A program made the translations under genes and the position numbers. Shown here in pieces: positions 7,120-10,803 of a stretch of DNA of 10,803 nucleotides. This stretch comes from Treponema sp. GTDB taxonomy: Bacteria; Spirochaetota; Spirochaetia; Treponematales; Treponemataceae. Under the pieces are notes generated by a model. It did not search any database, had not been told where the DNA came from, and saw nothing but the letters and a program-made list of their open reading frames with translations. Numbering within the stretch: position 1 is the first letter of the stretch; every line of letters begins with the position of its first letter. The stretch is from NCBI GenBank assembly GCA_024691105.1, contig JAILNY010000110.1:1-10803 (forward strand), written 5' to 3'.

Positions 7120-7755
7120 ATGACACCGACAAAAGAGGAATTTTACAAGGCACAATGTGCTCGTCATGGTGAAGAACTTCAGAAAAAATTATCTGAAACA
7201 ACAGTTGCGGTTGCAGGACTTGGCGGACTTGGTTCTAATATTTCAATCAGCCTTGCACGTCTTGGAATTGGAAAACTTATACTGATTGACTTTGATAAAG
7301 TTGATGTTACTAATCTTCACAGACAACAGTATAAGGCATGTCAGGTTGGAATGAATAAAGCCGACGCTCTTGCAGAAAATCTGCATGAGATAAATCCTTA
7401 TATTGAACTTGAAACGCATGTAGAAAAAATAACTTCGGACAATGCTGTATCACTGCTTGGCGGTGCTGATATTGTTTGCGAGGCTTTTGATAATGCGCAG
7501 AATAAAGCAATGCTTGTAGAAACTGTTCTTACAAAGCTTGATGGAATCTATATTGTATCAGGTTCCGGAATGGCGGGAATTAACAGCGCTAATGATATCG
7601 TTACAAAAAAGATTTCTGAAAAGTTTTTTTTATGCGGCGACAGAACAAGCGATGTTGCAACTTCTAAGGGATTATTTGCACCGCGTGTTATGCTTTGTGC
7701 ATCGCATGAGGCTCTTATGGTCTTAAGAATTATTGCAGGCTTTAAAGAAGTGTAG
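7120..7755 (+). CDS. thiF: ThiF, ThiS adenylyltransferase (short 'family 2' type)
   Basis: The product is 211 residues with an E1-like Rossmann fold. Visible parts are the ATP-binding GLGGLGSN at residues 33-40, DFDKVDVTNLHRQQY at 57-71, and EAFDNAQNK around Asp124, which lines up with the catalytic, magnesium-binding Asp (D130) of E. coli ThiF. It activates the ThiS C-terminal glycine with ATP before sulfur transfer. At about 210 residues it is shorter than E. coli ThiF (about 250). It lacks the two CxxC zinc pairs of that protein, as expected for the short ThiF family 2. The N-terminal EFYKAQCARHG is a short helix before the fold. It is translated from a site inside thiS. MoeB and other E1-like relatives are the alternatives, but size and operon position decide for ThiF. 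Confidence 0.93.
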   Translation: MTPTKEEFYKAQCARHGEELQKKLSETTVAVAGLGGLGSNISISLARLGIGKLILIDFDKVDVTNLHRQQYKACQVGMNKADALAENLHEINPYIELETHVEKITSDNAVSLLGGADIVCEAFDNAQNKAMLVETVLTKLDGIYIVSGSGMAGINSANDIVTKKISEKFFLCGDRTSDVATSKGLFAPRVMLCASHEALMVLRIIAGFKEV

Positions 7756-7776
7756 TTGTATACGAAGTGAATTTGT

Positions 7777-7787
7777 AAAAAAAAAAA
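7777..7787 (+). repeat. Poly(A)11 tract in the thiF-thiG gap
   Basis: Eleven consecutive A lie in the 55-base gap, 22 bases after the thiF stop and 11 bases before the thiG Shine-Dalgarno. Length change would not alter any protein, but polymerase slippage could vary the leader. No promoter is seen around it. Confidence 0.9.
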
Positions 7788-7810
7788 TTAACAGATGCGG
7801 GAGCTGTGTT

Positions 7811-8578
7811 ATGGAAGATAAATTAATTATTGGTGGGCATGAATTTAGTTCAAGATTTATTTTAGGTTCTGGAAAATATTCTCTGTCGCTTATAGAAGCA
7901 GCAGTAAAATATGCCGGTGCTGAAATTATTACTCTTGCGGTTCGTCGTGCAAATACTCAGGAAAAAGAAAATATTCTTGATTATATTCCAAAGGGAATTA
8001 CTTTACTTCCTAACACCAGCGGCGCCCGCACTGCAGAAGAGGCTGTAAGAATAGCACGATTAGCGCGCGAGCTTGGCTGCGGCTCTTTTGTAAAAGTTGA
8101 GATTATGAAAGATACAAAATATCTCTTGCCTGACAATTACGAAACTATTAAAGCAACAGAGATTCTTGCAAAAGAAGGCTTTGTTGTAATGCCATATATG
8201 TATCCTGATTTAAACGTCGCGCGCGATCTTGTAAGTGCGGGCGCCGCGTGCGTGATGCCTCTTGCGGCCCCTATCGGTTCTAATAACGGGCTTGCGACAA
8301 AGAGCTTTATTCAGATTCTCATTGATGAAATTGATTTACCGATTATTGTCGATGCAGGAATTGGTAAGCCGTCTCAGGCTTGCGAAGCAATGGAGATGGG
8401 CTGCGCTGCAGTTATGGCAAATACAGCTCTTGCAACTTCCGGAAATATTCCTGAGATGGCGGCGGCTTTTAAGCTTGCAATTGAAAGCGGTCGCAGGGCA
8501 TATCTTGCAGGGCTTGGAAGAGTTTTGACAAGAGGTGCATCGGCTTCGGATCCATTGACAGGATTCTTACGAAACTAA
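7811..8578 (+). CDS. thiG: ThiG, thiazole synthase
   Basis: The product is 255 residues, a full-length TIM barrel. It condenses 1-deoxy-D-xylulose-5-phosphate, dehydroglycine and ThiS-thiocarboxylate sulfur into the thiazole phosphate. Family motifs are present in order: FILGSGKY (16-23), ITLAVRR (40-46), LLPNTSGAR (65-73), FVKVEIMKD (93-101) with Lys95 as the Schiff-base lysine, VMPYMYPDL, MPLAAPIGSNNGL, IVDAGIGKPSQA, and the C-terminal GRVLTRGASASDPLTGF. The frame is open back to 7733, but the start is placed at ATG 7811: GGGAG (7799-7803) lies 7 bases upstream, homologues start here, and an upstream start would overlap thiF. It partners with ThiH, encoded next. Confidence 0.96.
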   Translation: MEDKLIIGGHEFSSRFILGSGKYSLSLIEAAVKYAGAEIITLAVRRANTQEKENILDYIPKGITLLPNTSGARTAEEAVRIARLARELGCGSFVKVEIMKDTKYLLPDNYETIKATEILAKEGFVVMPYMYPDLNVARDLVSAGAACVMPLAAPIGSNNGLATKSFIQILIDEIDLPIIVDAGIGKPSQACEAMEMGCAAVMANTALATSGNIPEMAAAFKLAIESGRRAYLAGLGRVLTRGASASDPLTGFLRN

Positions 8579-8622
8579 AAAATCAGATGTAAATTCATTT
8601 TTGAATATGCGGTAATCAGATT

Positions 8623-9936
8623 ATGGAAAATCAGTTTTTTGTAGATTCACAATTTTTATCAAAAGAAGCTCTCGAAAAAAAACACAGACTTGAAACAGAT
8701 CCTTCGTTCCGTACAAACCACATGGAATACATGGAAGGAATGCAGGTAATTAAATCTGATATCTGTCAAAAAGTTTTAGACCAGATGAACTCTTTTGATT
8801 ACACAAAATATACTGAACACGATGTTCTTGCTGCGCTTGAACATTCAACCTGTACGATAGAAGATTTTAAGGCTCTGCTTTCTCCTGCGGCTGAACCATT
8901 TTTAGAAAAGATGGCTGAGCGTGCCAGAGCAGAAACTTCAAAACATTTTGGTAATACGGTGTATTTATTCACACCGCTTTATATTGCAAACTACTGCGAA
9001 AATTACTGTGTTTACTGCGGCTTTAACTGCTACAATCACATCAAACGCATGAAGCTTTCTTTTGAACAGATTGAAAAAGAAATGCAGGTTATTGCAAAAA
9101 GCGGAATGGAAGAAATTCTAATTTTGACTGGCGAAAGCCGTGCGCAAAGTGATGTAAATTATATCGGCGAAGCATGTAAGCTTGCACGAAAATATTTCAG
9201 ACTTGTAGGTCTTGAAGTATATCCGTTGAATGTCGATGAATATAAATTTCTTCATGAATGCGGTGCAGATTACGTGACTGTATTTCAGGAAACTTATGAT
9301 TCGCAAAAATATGAGACTCTTCATTTGATGGGGCATAAACGCGTATGGCCTTATCGCTTTGATTCTCAGGAAAGAGCGCTAATGGCAGGAATGCGTGGCG
9401 TTGCTTTTTCTGCTTTGCTTGGACTTTCTGATTTTAGAAAGGATGCTCTTGCGACTGCGCTTCATGCTTATTTTTTGCAGAGAAAATATCCGCAGGCAGA
9501 GATTTCTTTGTCGTGTCCGAGACTGCGCCCGATTATTAATAATGATAAAATTAATCCGCTTGATGTTCACGAGCGGCAGTTGTGTCAGGTTTTGTGTGCG
9601 TATAGGATTTTCCTTCCGTTTGCGGGTATTACGGTTTCTTCGCGCGAGAGTGCTGAGTTTAGAAATGGAATTGTAAAAATTGCGGCGACAAAGGTTTCTG
9701 CCGGCGTTTCGACAGGAATCGGCGACCACGAAGAAAAGTATTCAAAAAAGGATACTGGTAAAAGTTGCGCAGACGAAAAAAAGGCTGGATCGGATAAGCG
9801 CGACGCAGATGTTGACTGCCGCGACTCTGGTGACGAGCAGTTTGAAATAAACGACAGCCGCAGTCTTAACAAAATGTACAGCGATATAAAAGGAGAAGGC
9901 TTACAGCCGGTTTTAAACGATTATCTTTATGTCTAA
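8623..9936 (+). CDS. thiH: ThiH, radical-SAM tyrosine lyase (2-iminoacetate synthase), with a charged insertion
   Basis: The product is 437 residues. The radical-SAM cysteines are Cys125, Cys129 and Cys132 in NYCENYCVYCGF, binding a 4Fe-4S cluster. Further family blocks are FKALLSPAA (82-90), YLFTPLYIANY, ILTGESRAQSDV, GLEVYPLNVDEY, VTVFQETYDS, ALLGLSDFRKDA, SLSCPRLRPIINNDKINP and TKVSAGVSTGIG. It cleaves tyrosine into p-cresol and dehydroglycine for ThiG; the reaction is oxygen-sensitive, which suits an anaerobe. The C-terminal part resembles Firmicutes/spirochaete ThiH (GLQPVLNDYLYV). Residues about 374-402, between STGIGDHEEKY and GDEQFEI, form a hydrophilic Lys/Asp/Ser-rich insertion that is absent from E. 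coli ThiH. Start: an in-frame TGA at 8602 excludes earlier starts; ATG 8623 has only a weak Shine-Dalgarno. The stop overlaps the next gene by 8 bases. Confidence 0.94.
   Translation: MENQFFVDSQFLSKEALEKKHRLETDPSFRTNHMEYMEGMQVIKSDICQKVLDQMNSFDYTKYTEHDVLAALEHSTCTIEDFKALLSPAAEPFLEKMAERARAETSKHFGNTVYLFTPLYIANYCENYCVYCGFNCYNHIKRMKLSFEQIEKEMQVIAKSGMEEILILTGESRAQSDVNYIGEACKLARKYFRLVGLEVYPLNVDEYKFLHECGADYVTVFQETYDSQKYETLHLMGHKRVWPYRFDSQERALMAGMRGVAFSALLGLSDFRKDALATALHAYFLQRKYPQAEISLSCPRLRPIINNDKINPLDVHERQLCQVLCAYRIFLPFAGITVSSRESAEFRNGIVKIAATKVSAGVSTGIGDHEEKYSKKDTGKSCADEKKAGSDKRDADVDCRDSGDEQFEINDSRSLNKMYSDIKGEGLQPVLNDYLYV
9742..9828 (+). other. Low-complexity charged insertion in ThiH
   Basis: This encodes residues 374-402 (SKKDTGKSCADEKKAG, then a stretch alternating K/R with D and containing a second Cys). 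In ThiH proteins I know, only a short linker joins the GIGDHE and GDEQFEI blocks here. The reading frame is intact on both sides and both flanking motifs are preserved, so it is an insertion rather than a frameshift. Confidence 0.65.
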
Positions 9937-10561
9937 AATAATTTGTGTTACAAACAGAAAATTATGTAAGGCCGATGAGAAAGGACAGAAAGTCTGCTTT
10001 TTAGAAAAGATTGAAAGATTATGCCGCTCTGGCGTTCATGCGGTTATTCTTCGCGAAAAAGATTTATCTGAATCGGATTATAAAAAACTTGCGTTTAAGG
10101 TTTTTGAAATTTGCAAAAGATATAATACGACTTTTATTCCTCATACGTATGAGATTGAAGGCTGTAATGCGCTTCATCTGCCGCTTGCGCTTTTGCGCGG
10201 GAAGACGGAAAATAGCACGCGCGTGGCGAGCTGTGAACGTGGTAGTAAAGCGCGCGTTAATCAGATTAAAATCGGGACATCTGTTCACTCTGTAGAGGAT
10301 GCGATTGAGGCAGAATTGCTTGGTGCCACCTATCTTGTTGCTGGTCATATATTTGAAACAGATTGCAAAAAAGGACTTACGCCGCGCGGTCTTGATTTTT
10401 TGCGTCAGGTATGTGAAGCAGTAAAGATTCCGGTTTATGCAATCGGCGGTATTGCGCAGGATAATTTTAAAGACGTGCTTGCCTGTGGCGCAAGCGGCGG
10501 CGCAATAATGAGCAGCGCTATGTTGTGCGAAGACGAAGAAAAATTTTTGCACGCGTTTTGA
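9929..10561 (+). CDS. tenI: TenI-like thiazole tautomerase (ThiE/TenI family; likely mis-called thiamine-phosphate synthase)
   Basis: The product is 210 residues, a TIM barrel of the ThiE/TenI family. Motifs seen: VILREKDL (39-46), HLPLALL (83-89), IGTSVHSVEDA (115-125), GHIFETDCKKGL (139-150) and YAIGGIAQDNF. His140 in 'AGHIFETDCKKG' matches the catalytic His122 of Bacillus subtilis TenI, whose sequence there is FGHVFETDCKKG; ThiE has GP at this point. The ThiE features QxRxK and the ND pair that handle the pyrimidine pyrophosphate are not kept: VILREK lacks the Gln, and FIPHTYEIEG replaces the FIVND region. So it should isomerise the ThiG product to the aromatic carboxythiazole phosphate. 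Residues about 90-112 form a longer, charged loop than in TenI. Translation is probably coupled to thiH (8-base overlap, no close Shine-Dalgarno). ThiE activity remains possible but less likely. Confidence 0.82.
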   Translation: MSKIICVTNRKLCKADEKGQKVCFLEKIERLCRSGVHAVILREKDLSESDYKKLAFKVFEICKRYNTTFIPHTYEIEGCNALHLPLALLRGKTENSTRVASCERGSKARVNQIKIGTSVHSVEDAIEAELLGATYLVAGHIFETDCKKGLTPRGLDFLRQVCEAVKIPVYAIGGIAQDNFKDVLACGASGGAIMSSAMLCEDEEKFLHAF

Positions 10562-10575
10562 CTTTTACGCGTTTT
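10551..10575 (+). terminator. Possible weak terminator at the end of the thiamine operon
   Basis: ACGCGT (10551-10556) and ACGCGT (10567-10572) can form a 6-bp stem with a 10-base loop, and TTTT ends the stem region (10572-10575). The stem overlaps the tenI stop codon. It is short and the T run is short, so the call is tentative. Confidence 0.3.
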
Positions 10576-10615
10576 GTGGATTTGCGTGAGTTTTAAAGTG
10601 ATGTCTTCGCGTTTG
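10552..10615 (+). repeat. Three copies of CGCGTTT(T)G in the tenI-regulator gap
   Basis: CGCGTTTTG occurs at 10552-10560 and 10568-10576, and CGCGTTTG at 10608-10615. The third copy runs into the -35 hexamer of the next promoter. The first and third copies share the extension GACT. They could be operator half-sites, decayed duplications or chance. Confidence 0.5.
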
Positions 10616-10641
10616 ACTACTAAAGCCTTTTGATTTATACT
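10613..10641 (+). promoter_or_regulatory. Sigma70-type promoter of the Trp-repressor-like gene
   Basis: TTGACT (10613-10618) and TATACT (10636-10641) are separated by exactly 17 bases, each one mismatch from consensus. The start of transcription would fall about 7 bases after the -10, at or next to the A of ATG 10649. The mRNA would then have no 5' leader. Confidence 0.72.
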
Positions 10642-10648
10642 TAAATTT

Positions 10649-10803
10649 ATGAAAGATATAGAACAGCAATCCTTTGAAGAATTGATTCAGATTTTTACAG
10701 ATATTAATGATAAAGAATTTATGAGAGCTTTTATGGGCTGTCTTTTTACTCCGGCAGAGTGTGCAGATTTTGCTGACCGCTGGATTCTGGTAAAAGAAAT
10801 TGA
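10649..10803 (+). CDS. Trp-repressor-like transcriptional regulator (YerC/YecD family), 3'-truncated by the window edge
   Basis: Only the first 51 residues are visible. The stretch DKEFMRAFMGCLFTPAE followed by FADRWILVKEI matches the start of the TrpR/YerC-YecD helix-turn-helix family, in which a leading helical segment is followed by (L/M)-(F/L)-TP-x-E and a second helix of the type RW-x-(V/L)-x-(K/E)-x-(L/I). The DNA-reading helix lies beyond the window, so specificity cannot be judged. No Shine-Dalgarno precedes ATG 10649, and a -10 box ends only 7 bases upstream, pointing to a leaderless message. It has its own promoter and is probably not part of the thiamine operon. Whether it senses tryptophan is unknown; YerC-type proteins are generally annotated as TrpR-like without a proven ligand. 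Confidence 0.75.
   Translation, partial: MKDIEQQSFEELIQIFTDINDKEFMRAFMGCLFTPAECADFADRWILVKEI

Noticed and set aside
7733..7810. Longer N-terminus for ThiG, or a ThiF-ThiG frameshift fusion
   Set aside because: The extension overlaps thiF and does not resemble ThiG. A good Shine-Dalgarno precedes ATG 7811. The poly(A) lies after the thiF stop, and the TTTAAAG near 7741 would not shift into the thiG frame.
9379..10552. Minus-strand open frames opposite thiH and tenI
   Set aside because: They are shadows of strongly conserved genes, with basic or low-complexity translations and no recognisable motif.

Overview
The window looks like chromosomal DNA from a host-associated, probably anaerobic spirochaete. 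My best guess is a gut or rumen Treponema. The reasons are AT-rich DNA, large modular beta-helix surface proteins (one a lipoprotein with a BspA/treponemal-type leucine-rich segment), an oxygen-sensitive radical-SAM ThiH, and a minimal 'family 2' ThiF. The genus is an inference from gene style and remembered family members; no search was run.

Layout, all on the + strand. (1) Positions 1-2597 hold the 3' part of a large exported repeat protein whose start lies outside the window. (2) Fourteen bases later, 2612-6682 encodes a 1356-residue lipoprotein of the same modular type. Together the two genes carry four copies of a short 'YV..DG.D...G' cap motif, each followed by parallel beta-helix sequence. 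The lipoprotein has about thirteen GGG(V/I)Y...GG.I..N rungs and ends in a leucine-rich-repeat-like segment. (3) Positions 6683-6923 form a regulatory leader: a sigma70-type promoter, a TPP (THI-box) riboswitch whose P1 begins at the predicted transcription start, and an intrinsic terminator. (4) Positions 6924-10561 hold a thiazole-branch thiamine operon: thiS, thiF, thiG, thiH and a last gene that most tools would call thiE but which reads as tenI (thiazole tautomerase). (5) Positions 10562-10648 are an 87-base gap with a near-consensus promoter. (6) Positions 10649-10803 are the start of a Trp-repressor-like (YerC/YecD family) regulator, predicted to be made from a leaderless mRNA.

How the genes work together: ThiF adenylates the Gly-Gly tail of ThiS, which becomes a thiocarboxylate sulfur donor. 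ThiH cleaves tyrosine by S-adenosylmethionine radical chemistry to give dehydroglycine. ThiG condenses 1-deoxy-D-xylulose-5-phosphate, dehydroglycine and ThiS sulfur into the thiazole. TenI aromatises that product to carboxythiazole phosphate. Excess thiamine pyrophosphate should bind the leader and terminate transcription before thiS. No pyrimidine-branch gene (thiC, thiD) and no clear thiamine-phosphate synthase are present, so those steps must be encoded elsewhere or depend on salvage.

The thiamine operon is ordinary in overall plan. The points most worth a second look are the TenI identity of the last operon gene, a charged insertion in ThiH, a possible antiterminator that uses the riboswitch P3 arm, the leaderless regulator with repeated motifs in its upstream gap, and the paired beta-helix surface genes with a C-terminal domain I do not recognise. 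I found no CRISPR array, transposase, integrase, tRNA or rRNA.
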